A stretch of 64,000 nt of DNA from CALDTK01 sp045110575 (GCA_045110575.1 JBGCGF010000061.1:6629-70628); one strand, 5' to 3'. Shown: positions 27,641 to 37,135, numbered from the stretch's first letter. Translations and numbers: made by a program. The notes: generated by a model not told the origin, from the letters alone.

Positions 27641-28547
27641 TGAAATTCAAGCCCGCTCCAACCGTTAGGTATTTAAAATCGCGGATTCCTTTACTCACGG
27701 TGAGATTTGCTGACAGACGCCCGTTCGTCGAAACGCCTCCTCTGACTACCATCGGCTGATCTAGCGTTCTCATCCAGCCTGAATATCCAGCCCATTCGAC
27801 GAACGAGTGGACCTTCTTAAACCGTTGAGCACAGCCAATAGCATAGGTATAGGCATCATTTTGAGGTGTTTCCCGATCATACATTTGCCAAACGAAAAAT
27901 CCTGCAGAGGCGTAAGGGCGTAGCGTGATATCGCGCTTTGCCAACGAATAATCTTTGCCAAAGGAACCTTCAAACGCATAGCCTGGGGCATCGGTATGCC
28001 GCATTCCTTCCAAGCCGGTACCACTCGCTGTCTTTACTCGAACGGCGATAGTGAAGTCTGGAAATGTAGGATGATCCTTAACCGCCTGAAAAAGGCCATC
28101 AACCATGACATCCCCATACGCAACACCACTAAGCTCATCTCGAAGCACGTTGCGCGACAAGGCTAACTGTTGAGACATGTTGAACCGCTCCACCAATACA
28201 TAGCGAACACGGATAGAGGCACGATCACCAAATGGATAGCGGAGTTCAGCTGTCAAGTCTGTTGCACGATCGCCTGGAGCAGTATGGTAGTTTCCGCTTA
28301 CGCTAAAACTGGCACTAGAATCAGCCTGACCGCGCACCGTCACCATAACGGGAAGTGCATTAGGGCCCATGTTGCCAGGAGCAATGAACAAGTAGCTTCT
28401 CCAATCTTGGCCCGCCTGAAATCCATTTCGGCTCGCCCAATCAGAAAATGCCTGAGGACTCACTTTCTGCGCCTGGGTTTTGGCGAAAGCTGAACACAAG
28501 ACAAAGACGAGTAACGCGATGCGCAGGAGCTTAAAAGAACCTATCAT
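27633..28547 (-). CDS. Predicted outer-membrane beta-barrel protein
   Basis: 304-aa exported protein. The signal peptide LLRIALLVFVLCSAFAKTQAQ is followed by alternating hydrophobic/aromatic strands (ASFSVSGNYHT, SIRVRYVLVER, LTVGAGLNFTW at the C-terminus ending in an aromatic residue), as in outer-membrane barrels. I recognise no named family. An exact copy of the 19-bp dispersed repeat forms the signal peptide's cleavage region (SAFAKTQA). The start overlaps the stop of the upstream fatty-acid enzyme gene by 4 bp, so the two are cotranscribed; it might help import of its substrates, but that is inference. Confidence 0.65.
   Translation of the reverse strand: MIGSFKLLRIALLVFVLCSAFAKTQAQKVSPQAFSDWASRNGFQAGQDWRSYLFIAPGNMGPNALPVMVTVRGQADSSASFSVSGNYHTAPGDRATDLTAELRYPFGDRASIRVRYVLVERFNMSQQLALSRNVLRDELSGVAYGDVMVDGLFQAVKDHPTFPDFTIAVRVKTASGTGLEGMRHTDAPGYAFEGSFGKDYSLAKRDITLRPYASAGFFVWQMYDRETPQNDAYTYAIGCAQRFKKVHSFVEWAGYSGWMRTLDQPMVVRGGVSTNGRLSANLTVSKGIRDFKYLTVGAGLNFTW
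28476..28494 (+). repeat. Dispersed 19-bp repeat, copy 6 (exact consensus)
   Basis: GGTTTTGGCGAAAGCTGAA inside the signal-peptide region of the barrel protein; coding strand reads SAFAKT. Confidence 0.9.
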
Positions 28548-30673
28548 GCTTTTCGCTTGGCCTTTTTCTTTGGAGCAATAATCTTCTTCAACGCACCTGA
28601 AGTTTGAAATCTTGGACCACTTTGCGCCATTAAGGCCTTTGTGCGCTCTAAGAAATCAGAAGCTGGATACTGCTTCGCGTAGTTGATAACCCCTCCGAAA
28701 TTAGCAGGGAAACCCCAGCCGTAAATCGACCCTAAGTTCGCTTCAGAAACCAAAGAGATAACGCCTTCATGCAGGCACCACCCAGCTTCGAGTACTTGAG
28801 AGAATAACAAACGCTCTTCTAAGTAGGTACGATCGAAATCGATCTTCTTCGTGACGTACTTATCAGTCAAACCTGACCATAGCTCTGGAACATCAGTTGA
28901 GTAATCGTAAAAGCCACGTCCTTTTGCTCGGCCCGTTCGGCCTTCAGAAAGCATGAAGCTCAGTACTTCAACAGCAGGATGCTGCACGTACTTTTTACCG
29001 TAGTGATCTGCGGCTTGTTGCTCGTAGCTCATCACAATATCTAGCGAAATACGATCGGCAAGTATCAACGGGCCAGCTGGCATTCCTAATTGCAAGCCTA
29101 GGTTTTCTATGAGCGCCGGAGGATAACCTTCGAGCAGCATCGTGATGCCTTCGAGGATATAGGTATTTTGAACACGAGCCACGTAAAAGCCCCAATCGTC
29201 TTTGACTAAAATTGGCACCTTCTTAATGGCGCGCACGAAGTCAAAAGCTCTAGCGATGGTTTCATCAGAAGTTTGGTCTCCACGGACAATTTCGACAAGT
29301 GGAACGCTTTGCGCAGGTGGAAAGAAGTGCAACCCGACAAACTGTGACGGCTGATAAGAAGACTTGGCCAATCGACTGATTGGAATGGAGATCGTATTGG
29401 AGGCCAATAGGGCGTACTCGTCCATGTGCTGGCCGATTTCGCGGATCACCTTACTCTTCACTTTTTCGCTTTCGAAGACCGCCTCAATAACGAGATCGCA
29501 ATGCTCGAAATCGTCGAATCGCTCTGTAAAGGAGAGTCGCTCTAGCAATTGATCAGCCTCTTTCCGACTGAGCGTACCACGTGCGACTTCATTTTCTGCT
29601 TCCGCTTCTGCGAGTTCCTTACCCTTCAAGGCAATTGCTCTACTTACATCTTTGATGATGACGACCAGTCCGGCGCGAGAACAAGCATAGCCCATTCCTG
29701 AACCCATTTGGCCTGCTCCTACGATACCTACGGTACGCACGCGGAATTTGCCAAAGCCTTTTGGTCGGTTGGCTCCAGAATTGAGCTCTCTGCGCTCAAA
29801 CCAGAACGCGTTGATCATGTTGTGTGCCGTCGGGTCGGACAGTAACTCTGTATACTTTCTAGTTTCGATACGCAGCCCTGTATCAAAATCAACCTTACTT
29901 CCTTCTGCAAGGGTATTTAGGATTGCCGCGTATGCGGGATAGTGGGTTTTATGCGCCTTGGCGATAGCCGCTGCTTGACTCACGATGTAGCGAGAAACGG
30001 TTGCATCTCTTGCGGTCCCGCCCGGAATTTCTCCTCCACGGTCCCAGCGACGACTCCCATGAGGAGTTGAAAGAATGTACTTCTTCGCTGCATCGAGCAT
30101 TGCCTCCTCGTTGGCAACGAGTTGGTCTACCAACCCTTCAGCATGTGCTTCAGATGGCGTGTAGCGATGTCCACTAGTGAGCAATGGATACGCTCGCTCA
30201 ATACCGAGCGACCACATGAGTCGCATACAAGCACCCGCACCAGGCATGAGGCCTAGGTTGATCTCGGGCAGGCCAAAGTTGACTTTAGGGCTGTCGATTG
30301 CGACGCGATAGTGGCAAGCAAGGGCAAATTCGAAACCAATGCCGAGCGCAGATCCGTTCAGGGCTGCAACAACAGGCACACCGGGGTGCTCGAGGTTTCT
30401 GAGTAGCATTTTCAACCGCTGGGTGAGCACAAACAACTCAGCCGGGCCTTCATTACTCTGCAGGTATTCTAGCTCGCCGCCAGACATAAATGACCGCTTG
30501 GCTGAGCGGACGATAATGCCGCGGAGTGCACCACGCTGTTTTTCGTCTTGTAAATGCTTTATCACTGGCTGAAAAGCGTCGACAATCTTATGGTTGAGCA
30601 GGTTGTCTGCACTTCCCCCCATGTCGAGTTCGAGCGTAACAATGTGATCAGTATCCTTGGTAAGGCGAATCAT
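28544..30673 (-). CDS. Bifunctional enoyl-CoA hydratase / 3-hydroxyacyl-CoA dehydrogenase (FadB/FadJ type)
   Basis: 709-aa beta-oxidation enzyme. N-terminal crotonase domain: FMSGGELEYLQ, the oxyanion-hole loop NGSALGIGFEFALACHYR and FGLPEINLGLMPGAGACMRL, retaining both Glu residues used by FadB hydratases. The dehydrogenase begins TVGIVGAGQMGSGMGYACSRAG (NAD fold GxGxMG) with HFFPPAQSVPLVEIVRG carrying the catalytic His and a conserved NTISIPISRLA. The C-terminal 3HCDH domain follows and ends in a lysine-rich tail. It oxidises fatty-acyl-CoA; a partner thiolase is not in the window. The family is certain, FadB versus FadJ is not. Confidence 0.95.
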   Translation of the reverse strand: MIRLTKDTDHIVTLELDMGGSADNLLNHKIVDAFQPVIKHLQDEKQRGALRGIIVRSAKRSFMSGGELEYLQSNEGPAELFVLTQRLKMLLRNLEHPGVPVVAALNGSALGIGFEFALACHYRVAIDSPKVNFGLPEINLGLMPGAGACMRLMWSLGIERAYPLLTSGHRYTPSEAHAEGLVDQLVANEEAMLDAAKKYILSTPHGSRRWDRGGEIPGGTARDATVSRYIVSQAAAIAKAHKTHYPAYAAILNTLAEGSKVDFDTGLRIETRKYTELLSDPTAHNMINAFWFERRELNSGANRPKGFGKFRVRTVGIVGAGQMGSGMGYACSRAGLVVIIKDVSRAIALKGKELAEAEAENEVARGTLSRKEADQLLERLSFTERFDDFEHCDLVIEAVFESEKVKSKVIREIGQHMDEYALLASNTISIPISRLAKSSYQPSQFVGLHFFPPAQSVPLVEIVRGDQTSDETIARAFDFVRAIKKVPILVKDDWGFYVARVQNTYILEGITMLLEGYPPALIENLGLQLGMPAGPLILADRISLDIVMSYEQQAADHYGKKYVQHPAVEVLSFMLSEGRTGRAKGRGFYDYSTDVPELWSGLTDKYVTKKIDFDRTYLEERLLFSQVLEAGWCLHEGVISLVSEANLGSIYGWGFPANFGGVINYAKQYPASDFLERTKALMAQSGPRFQTSGALKKIIAPKKKAKRKA

Positions 30674-30816
30674 ACGGCGAAACTAATACGACAAGATACA
30701 GCAGCGGTCTCCACGAGGAAATCACTGCGTAAAATTTCTGGAGGTCAACCTTTCTAACTGGTCTTGTGCGCTGAAAGGTTCGCTAATCAAGAATTCAAGT
30801 CCACCAACACTTACTA

Positions 30817-33531
30817 CTAGAAGTCGCCTTGACCGCCTGCGTCGCTTTTCTGGTCGTTCGCGTTGATCTTCGTTTTGCGACGAGAGGTGTTTGCCTCTAG
30901 CGATCCGAACTTGTAGCGAACGTTGAATCCGAAAGAGCGGAAAAGGATCTCGTAATCAGAGGTCGTTGAGAAGCCGTCTCCGTTCTGCACGTTTGGAAAG
31001 GACTTTGAACGAGAGAAAGGCTCCACTACTCTTAGTCCTACGCGCCAACGGTCATCGGCTAATTTCTTTTGCGCTCCAATACTCCAAATGGTAAAGCTTG
31101 CGCGTTCTCCCTGCAACGTTTGTCTTGGCGCTCTGTAAAAGCCAAAGGCCTCTATCACGAAGTCTTTTGGTAGTTCTGCGGTTGCAGATCCATTTCCATC
31201 GTATTGCCAAACATCTCGCTCAATTCCTGCGAGTCTTCCTGAGCCGCGCAGTTGAATGAACTCAGCATTTAGGCCACCTCTCAACTTCAAGACCTTACCA
31301 ATCTTGTAACTCAAAAAGGTGTTTGCTCCGTATGAATTCTGCTGACCGATGTTTAGGAAAAGTGTCCGAGCCACGTCCCCTTGGAGATCTATGAACGAGG
31401 TAATTTCATCGGTTGTACGTTTGGTATACACGCTCAAGTTGAGAAAACCATTCTTGATTCGAGTGTTGCCTGTTATCTCATATTGGTCCGTGAGCTCTGG
31501 CAAGAGCATTGGGTTTCCGTTGGAGATGTTACGTGTATCACTGGCCTGAACAAACGGGTTGATGTATCGAAGGCTTGGACGGCGAATTCTTCTTGAATAA
31601 GCGACGCGCACACTCGAAGTCATGTTGAGCTTGTACTGGAGACTCAGGCTAGGTAGCAAGTTGTCGTAGTCGTTAGAAAATGGATCCTGACCTGGTTCCG
31701 GTCTAACTAAATCGCCAGATATGTCTGTATACTCATAGCGGAGGCCAGTGATGGCACTTAGCTTTTCAGAAATCGTTGTCCTTAGCGATACATAACCAGC
31801 GAAAATGTCTTGGTCGTAGTTGAAGGTGTTACTTCTTCCTTGATCAATTACGTACGCATCTGTAGGCAGATCGCGATTGAGGTAGCTATACTCACTGGTG
31901 ATTGTTCGTAAGATTCCCTGTGCTCCTGTCTCAAAGAAGAATGTCTTGTTGAGTGGTTTTTGATAATCAACCTGGCCGATCAGTTCTAAGTTTCGGCCTT
32001 CGTTAAAGCCTTGCTCATCCCTCACATTAGGAGGAAGATCGCCGGCTGCTATTCTCTCATAGTCGCTATCACGCAGGCTTCCGCCGACCTGAAGGGCCAC
32101 ATTGAGCTCGTGATCATCGCCTTCGTACTTGCGCTTGTAGTCAGTACTCCAGTCATAATTAATGCCTGGACCTGTCTTGTCCGTATCTAAGGTATACACT
32201 TCATTGATCCCAAGATCAGGCTGAATGAATTCGTTGTTCTGCAGAAGGTCAGATGTACTGTTTCGCCCACGAATGCGCAATGAAGTCGTAAAACTGTTGT
32301 AGGCGTTCAAGTCATAGAACGCTCCGATGTTACCTCGAAGGCCACCTCGATTAGAATTACCAGCTGCTGTTTGCGACAGACTTGCCAGGTTTCCTGATGG
32401 GAGAGAGTCTATACGAAGACTACTTGTTGTCGTTGGGCGATTCCAACTAAAGCGACTGCCGAGTCCTCCATTGATTCCGAAGCGGCCTTTGCTGTAGTTG
32501 ATACTACCTCCAACGTTATTTGATCTTGTACCAATGCTTGCGTTGACGTTGCCAGTCAATCCCTTAAAGCCACCACGTTTAGTAATGATATTGATGATGC
32601 CTGCAGTGCCTTCGCCTTGATAGCGAGCACCTGGGCTTGTGATAACCTCTACTTTTTCAATTTCGTCAGAAGGCATGGCTTGGAGTGCCTCACCGACGGA
32701 GCCTGCAAACATGGTTGACGGTCGACCATTGATTAAGATCTGAACTTGATCGCTACCACGTAGCGAAACGTTGCCATCAAGGTCTACAGAGAGTAAGGGT
32801 ACACGACGCAACACATCTGCGCCGTCTCCACCTTGATTAACGACGTCTTGGCTAGCATTGTAGACGATCTTGTCCACGCGGTTTTCGACGAGCTCTGCTT
32901 CCCCCACAACGACTGCCTCTTGCAGCAAAGCTGCAGAAGGATCAAGAGAAATCTTACCCATTGCGCGGTCGGGTTGCTTTCCCGTAAGGATGATCTTATC
33001 CACTCGTTGCTTGTCGTAACCAATGAAGCTGACAACAACGGCATAGGTACCAAGCTTCACTTCCTCAAAACGGAAATTGCCATCCATGTCTGTGATCGCA
33101 CCGTCGACTTGCTTTTCTTCTGTGATCGGCGCAGGCTTTCCACCGCCTCGAGAGGCGAATCTCTTTTGCGCTTCTTCGATTTCTTCCGCTGTTGGCTCGC
33201 GACCGAGACGCTCGGTCATACGAGCTTTCATTTTTGCTTGGCGAACGCTATCTGGCTGAGCGCCAGCAGCGGGACTTCCGGGACGTCCACCAGGCCGGCC
33301 TCCGGGTCTGCCTCCAGGCTTTCCAGTTGGCTTTTCACCGGTTGGTATTTGCATCAGGATTAGCGTTGCAAACTCTACGGGCTGCCCTGTAGATGCATCT
33401 ATGACTTTACCTGTTATCGCACCAGTAATAGAAGGAGCACCACCACTTCTCCCCCCAGGCCGTTGCCCGAACATGGAGAACGTGAGTAGAAGAGATACAA
33501 ATAGTAAAGTAGAACGTAACAGAGATGACAT
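30817..33531 (-). CDS. TonB-dependent receptor family outer-membrane protein with Gly-rich insertion
   Basis: 904 aa. Signal peptide (LLRSTLLFVSLLLTFSMFGQ), carboxypeptidase-regulatory-like domain (ITGKVIDASTGQPVEFATLILM ... QVDGAITDMDGNFRFEEVKLGTYAVVVSFIGY), plug (VLRRVPLLSVDLDGNVSLRGSDQVQILINGRPS) and a 14-stranded outer-membrane barrel (OMP_b-brl_3 type). The regulatory domain is split by an insertion of roughly 85 residues: GGRPGGRPGGRPG repeats then a charged helix SVRQAKMKARMTERLGREP. Residues past the barrel are basic and Gly/Asp-rich. Ligand unknown. It faces the Crp-like gene across a divergent intergenic region. Confidence 0.88.
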   Translation of the reverse strand: MSSLLRSTLLFVSLLLTFSMFGQRPGGRSGGAPSITGAITGKVIDASTGQPVEFATLILMQIPTGEKPTGKPGGRPGGRPGGRPGSPAAGAQPDSVRQAKMKARMTERLGREPTAEEIEEAQKRFASRGGGKPAPITEEKQVDGAITDMDGNFRFEEVKLGTYAVVVSFIGYDKQRVDKIILTGKQPDRAMGKISLDPSAALLQEAVVVGEAELVENRVDKIVYNASQDVVNQGGDGADVLRRVPLLSVDLDGNVSLRGSDQVQILINGRPSTMFAGSVGEALQAMPSDEIEKVEVITSPGARYQGEGTAGIINIITKRGGFKGLTGNVNASIGTRSNNVGGSINYSKGRFGINGGLGSRFSWNRPTTTSSLRIDSLPSGNLASLSQTAAGNSNRGGLRGNIGAFYDLNAYNSFTTSLRIRGRNSTSDLLQNNEFIQPDLGINEVYTLDTDKTGPGINYDWSTDYKRKYEGDDHELNVALQVGGSLRDSDYERIAAGDLPPNVRDEQGFNEGRNLELIGQVDYQKPLNKTFFFETGAQGILRTITSEYSYLNRDLPTDAYVIDQGRSNTFNYDQDIFAGYVSLRTTISEKLSAITGLRYEYTDISGDLVRPEPGQDPFSNDYDNLLPSLSLQYKLNMTSSVRVAYSRRIRRPSLRYINPFVQASDTRNISNGNPMLLPELTDQYEITGNTRIKNGFLNLSVYTKRTTDEITSFIDLQGDVARTLFLNIGQQNSYGANTFLSYKIGKVLKLRGGLNAEFIQLRGSGRLAGIERDVWQYDGNGSATAELPKDFVIEAFGFYRAPRQTLQGERASFTIWSIGAQKKLADDRWRVGLRVVEPFSRSKSFPNVQNGDGFSTTSDYEILFRSFGFNVRYKFGSLEANTSRRKTKINANDQKSDAGGQGDF

Positions 33532-33558
33532 GTCGGGGGGTGTATTTCGAAGCGCCTA

Positions 33559-33566
33559 CAAACTTA
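33559..33566 (-). promoter_or_regulatory. Probable -7 box of the TonB-receptor gene
   Basis: TAAGTTTG on the minus strand, an exact TAnnTTTG match, about 28 bp before the receptor start. No clear -33 element is visible. Confidence 0.5.
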
Positions 33567-33620
33567 CGCCCTCTATTGTGACGTAAACAGTAAATAAAAG
33601 TTTAATATAAATACGTGTCA

Positions 33621-33663
33621 AAGGCCTAATAAGGTCTAATAAGGTCTAATAAGGTCTAATAGG
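33621..33663. repeat. Four tandem 10-bp repeats between divergent genes
   Basis: Units AAGGCCTAAT then AAGGTCTAAT three times, plus AGG. They lie between the TonB receptor (leftward) and the Crp-like regulator (rightward). The period is close to one helical turn, so each unit faces the same side of the DNA. Confidence 0.85.
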
Positions 33664-33788
33664 GATGCAATTATCGAGAACCACCTGCTTTCATGTCCTC
33701 ATATCTAGGTACAGATTACCCCCAAAGTGCAATAGCTACCGTTACTGAAGTCAAAAGCTTACTTTCGCTTAACACCCCTTGTATATTC

Positions 33789-34364
33789 ATGGAGAAGCTC
33801 ATATTTCTAGATCGCCTTTCTGACTTCACCCCTGTCAGTGAATCCTGCCGACTGGCACTTACCAGAATGGCGAGTGTGCGCAACGCAGATGAAGATGAAC
33901 CGCTTATCAGCGGCAAAGAGTCGCTTCTCCTTATCATATCAGGTATCGCTAGGGTTTATGTAAAGACGGACGACGGAAAAGATGTAACTCAATACTTTGT
34001 TAGAGCTGAAGACTTTGTGCTTCCAAACATCGATTCTCCCCGCAACCTCTTTGAATGTGTCGAGGCGATTACCGAAGTTTCCTACGTCTCGCTACCGTAC
34101 AAGCGTTTTGAGGCGATGATGAGTACCTATCCAGAGTTGGTCACCTTCCTTGGGGCTCACTTGAACGAACAATCGCTACGTGCGAAAGAGCGTAATCTTC
34201 GACGTGCTCGAAAGGAGCCTTCTGATACGTATGCTAGTTTCTTGACGACCTATCCAGGATTGGAATTGCAGGTACCGACGGCGCACCTTGCTAGCTATTT
34301 AGGCTTGAGTACATCTGAATTTATGCGCGCACGCCAGAAGTATAAGTCTCGCGGTATTATGTAA
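33789..34364 (+). CDS. Crp/Fnr-fold transcription regulator
   Basis: 191 aa from the Met at 33789 (MEKLIFLDRLSDFTPVSES); the frame extends upstream to 33693, but that part has no homology-like features. The N-terminal jelly-roll (LLLIISGIARVYVKTDDGKDVTQYFV) is that of cNMP-binding regulators, but the GExxGE and R-[ST]-A phosphate-binding residues are absent, so cAMP binding is unlikely. The C-terminal winged helix includes VPTAHLASYLGLSTSEFMRARQKY. Divergent from the TonB receptor with tandem repeats between; it may control that gene. Effector unknown. Confidence 0.8.
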   Translation: MEKLIFLDRLSDFTPVSESCRLALTRMASVRNADEDEPLISGKESLLLIISGIARVYVKTDDGKDVTQYFVRAEDFVLPNIDSPRNLFECVEAITEVSYVSLPYKRFEAMMSTYPELVTFLGAHLNEQSLRAKERNLRRARKEPSDTYASFLTTYPGLELQVPTAHLASYLGLSTSEFMRARQKYKSRGIM

Positions 34365-34390
34365 GACTATTGTTGCATTTTAATTTGCAG

Positions 34391-36025
34391 CTACTCTTTC
34401 AATTTGACCAGATAGAAATTCCCATTTGAGGAAGTTCGGCTTTCGCCAAAACGGCCCTTTAGCCAACCAAGCGTTTCAGGTTCGAAGGCTTTCTGAGGAT
34501 CTCCCATTGTAAGAATGTAATCGACATTCCTTTCCATCCATTTCAAACTTTCGAGATTTATTCGAGCAGGATGCTCTTCTAGTCCACTTGATAAAGCCTT
34601 AAAAGGGCTCATTCCTTCTTTCCAATGAAGTGGGAAGTAACCTACGTAGGCTTCGTAGTTGTCTAGCAGCACGATGTCACGGGAACAGTCCAAATTGGCT
34701 GCGTAGTGATGCAGTACAGGTTTTAGCGAAAGCTCTTGTCCATTAATTACTGCGGTCGCTGAAGCTGATACAGGTAAGATTGACGAACCAACTGGAATAG
34801 TCGCAGAGAATTCACGATACTCTTCAAGCACATCTACGATTGGTGGCAAAGCATTGGACCGGTGAAAGGTTAGACCTCCGATCGAAATCCCCACGAAGAC
34901 AACAAGTAGGTACCCCATTCTATAAGTAAGCAGGTTGTCTTTCTTAGACTGCCTCGTATAGATGTGTGCTGCACACCAAAAGATCCAAACGAAAACAATG
35001 GGTATTAAGCGCTGGTGGATGAGTGCTCCTCCTGCAAAGTAATCGGGCGAAAAAACAACCGCGGCGACCAATACTCCGGCTCCGACAGCAGCCAGCGTAA
35101 TTGCCTTTTCATGTTTCCAGAGAAGCTTGGCGCCCCAGCCGATAACGATGAGGCTTATCAGCATCGTAAACTTCGCAAAAGGCATCTCTCCAGCACTGAA
35201 AAGGGCTAAATCGTTATGGTGATAGGCGAATCCGAGAAGACGCCACGGCGATGCTCCTCTAAATGTACTGACCTCTGAATGCGTGACGATGTACGTAACA
35301 AGCAACGCCAATGGAATTCCAAACCAAAGCAAGAAAGACTTGCCGAAGGAGATCCAGTCTCCTGTTTTCGGTTTCAACAACGAGGTCACTAAGTCCCTAC
35401 CTAGTAGTTCTCGAAGGCAGAACGTACCCATGAAAAAGAGGAAGGAGATTGGATGGCAGAAGTATGTAAACAAACCCCAGCCAATAACAGCGAGTCGGCG
35501 TTCTGACTTCAAACGCGAAGTATGTGTGAGGCCAACCATCACTGCCACCATACCAAGCAAGTAATTCACGAAGCCGAGTTGCCAGATCGCACCGAACAAA
35601 AAGATAAGCGAAAGGAGGGCTGCGGCTATTCTCCATGGCCAAGCAAATTGGCCCGAGCGAAAATCAACGCGAGGAGCCAAGGCCGATCGAGCACTCAAAA
35701 ATGCAAATCCATTCCCGAGCACAAGTAAAAAGACGAAGGACTTTTCGGCCAAGTGCATGGGGACAGCTTTCGCCAAAACCCATAGAATTCCGTGTCCGAT
35801 CCAATTTGGTTCAGGGAACGTATTGAATCGAAACCACTCGTGATAGTAAGACTGGGGATCTGCTCGAAGTTGTTCGAGTACACATGCATTATAGCCGTGC
35901 ACATATAGATCTGCAGCAAAAAGGAAGTCGTACGCTAGAAAGGGATATACCAATACCAAGGCCAAGGCTAAATAGATTAGCCAAGGCAGGAGCTCAGATA
36001 TGCGATTAGAAGATGAGTTGTGCAA
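34391..36025 (-). CDS. Polytopic membrane protein of unknown function
   Basis: 544 aa with about eleven hydrophobic segments, beginning LLPWLIYLALALVLVYPFLAYDFLF. The first loop (AADLYVHGYNACVLEQLRADPQSYYHEWFRFNTFPEPNW) precedes further helices, and a C-terminal soluble region (about 410-544) follows. The layout resembles GT-C glycosyltransferases or other lipid-linked-sugar enzymes, yet I see no defined motif. Three dispersed repeat copies lie within it: WVLAKAV near the start, LSLKPV and FGESRT in the soluble tail. Each is in a different reading frame relation to the repeat. No operon partner is evident. Confidence 0.75.
   Translation of the reverse strand: MHNSSSNRISELLPWLIYLALALVLVYPFLAYDFLFAADLYVHGYNACVLEQLRADPQSYYHEWFRFNTFPEPNWIGHGILWVLAKAVPMHLAEKSFVFLLVLGNGFAFLSARSALAPRVDFRSGQFAWPWRIAAALLSLIFLFGAIWQLGFVNYLLGMVAVMVGLTHTSRLKSERRLAVIGWGLFTYFCHPISFLFFMGTFCLRELLGRDLVTSLLKPKTGDWISFGKSFLLWFGIPLALLVTYIVTHSEVSTFRGASPWRLLGFAYHHNDLALFSAGEMPFAKFTMLISLIVIGWGAKLLWKHEKAITLAAVGAGVLVAAVVFSPDYFAGGALIHQRLIPIVFVWIFWCAAHIYTRQSKKDNLLTYRMGYLLVVFVGISIGGLTFHRSNALPPIVDVLEEYREFSATIPVGSSILPVSASATAVINGQELSLKPVLHHYAANLDCSRDIVLLDNYEAYVGYFPLHWKEGMSPFKALSSGLEEHPARINLESLKWMERNVDYILTMGDPQKAFEPETLGWLKGRFGESRTSSNGNFYLVKLKE
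34435..34452 (-). repeat. Dispersed 19-bp repeat, copy 7
   Basis: TTCGGCTTTCGCCAAAAC on the + strand; coding strand read as FGESRT. Confidence 0.85.
34719..34734 (+). repeat. Dispersed 19-bp repeat, copy 8
   Basis: GGTTTTAGCGAAAGCT; coding strand read as LSLKP. Confidence 0.8.
35764..35780 (-). repeat. Dispersed 19-bp repeat, copy 9
   Basis: CAGCTTTCGCCAAAACC; coding strand read as VLAKA in the first periplasmic/cytoplasmic loop region. Confidence 0.85.
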
Positions 36026-36424
36026 CGATGAGTGAGTCTCTAGCTAAAGGACCCCTAAAGTAGGTTTTTGAATGTTGCGATGTGCGCGATAGAACTAGCC
36101 GATTAAGGGCAAAAACGCACTCAATTAGTGGTATTCCTTCTAACATTCCCGGCGTTGCTTGATGATAAAGAACCGCCAGCGCAGTGTCATCGTGGCCTTG
36201 AGAATAAGGTAATCTTCATTTCTTCAAGTAGCTGGGAAGCCTAATTTTACGCGCGACTAACTTGGTGACGACCAATTCTTTGCAGGATCTTTTTGATTTA
36301 AAAATCGCACCCCGTTCTTATCCTATTCTAAGAATAGCGCATTTTCTTTCAGCCTCTAAACCACTTGCCAGGCTATTTTTGCTTCTGTCCTCACGCTGGG
36401 AGGACAGATGATAAAACCCTTCCC
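36026..36424. other. Divergent intergenic region with two palindromes
   Basis: No gene seen. A 15-bp palindrome, CTATTCT-A-AGAATAG, lies at 36323-36337, about 90 bp before the HAD gene start, and could be an operator. A hairpin, CTGTCCTC / GAGGACAG with 7-base loop (36385-36407), lies 17 bp before that start and would fold in the mRNA leader. Confidence 0.5.
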
Positions 36425-37120
36425 ATGCTCGATGCCCCCCGTGTTCAACTCATTGCTTTCGATGCCGACGATACACTGTGGGGCAACGAGATGTTTTTCC
36501 GTGATGCCGAAGAGGAGATCGCTACCCTACTCTCGGATTACGAAGTCGCACACGTAATCCAAAAGGAGATGTACGCCATGGAAATGCAAAACTTGCCGAC
36601 CTACGGGTATGGCATTAAAGGGTTTACGTTAAGCATGATTGAAGTGGCGACTAAAGTCTCTGCAGGAAGAGCTGAGGCTGCGGTGATCAATAAAATCATA
36701 GCCATTGGCAAGCGCATGCTTACTGCTCCTATTGACCTACTACCAGGTGTAGTTGAAACCTTGAAAGAGCTTCAAGGTCGTTATAAACTCATCGTCATAA
36801 CCAAGGGCGATCTCCTTGATCAAGAACGTAAACTTGAGCGAAGCAATTTGCTCCAGTATTTCCATCATACCGAAGTAGTAAGCGACAAAAAGCCAGCAGA
36901 CTACAAGCGCGTATTCGACCGTCTAGACACGCCTACCGAGAACATCTTGATGATTGGCAACTCTCTAAAATCAGATGTACTACCTGTACTCGATCTCGGT
37001 GCACAAGCCATCCATGTGCCTTACCACACGACCTGGGAACACGAAAAAGCAACGGCAGAAGATCACCATAACTATGTAGAGCTTGACCGACTTAGTGGAC
37101 TACTGCATCTCTTGAAATAG
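36425..37120 (+). CDS. HAD-superfamily hydrolase
   Basis: 231 aa from the Met at 36425 (MLDAPRVQLIAFDADDTLWGNE). The longer frame from 36365 crosses a hairpin and lacks family sequence. Motif I DADDTLW supplies the nucleophile Asp, motif II is VITKGD, motif III Lys lies in SDKKPADY and motif IV is MIGNSLKSDV. The helical cap between motifs I and II places it in the YjjG/Gph-like phosphatase group. Substrate is a small phosphate ester or nucleotide, not determined. It is convergent with gntP (15 bp between the stops). Confidence 0.9.
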   Translation: MLDAPRVQLIAFDADDTLWGNEMFFRDAEEEIATLLSDYEVAHVIQKEMYAMEMQNLPTYGYGIKGFTLSMIEVATKVSAGRAEAAVINKIIAIGKRMLTAPIDLLPGVVETLKELQGRYKLIVITKGDLLDQERKLERSNLLQYFHHTEVVSDKKPADYKRVFDRLDTPTENILMIGNSLKSDVLPVLDLGAQAIHVPYHTTWEHEKATAEDHHNYVELDRLSGLLHLLK

Positions 37121-37135
37121 TCAACAACTAGTAGC

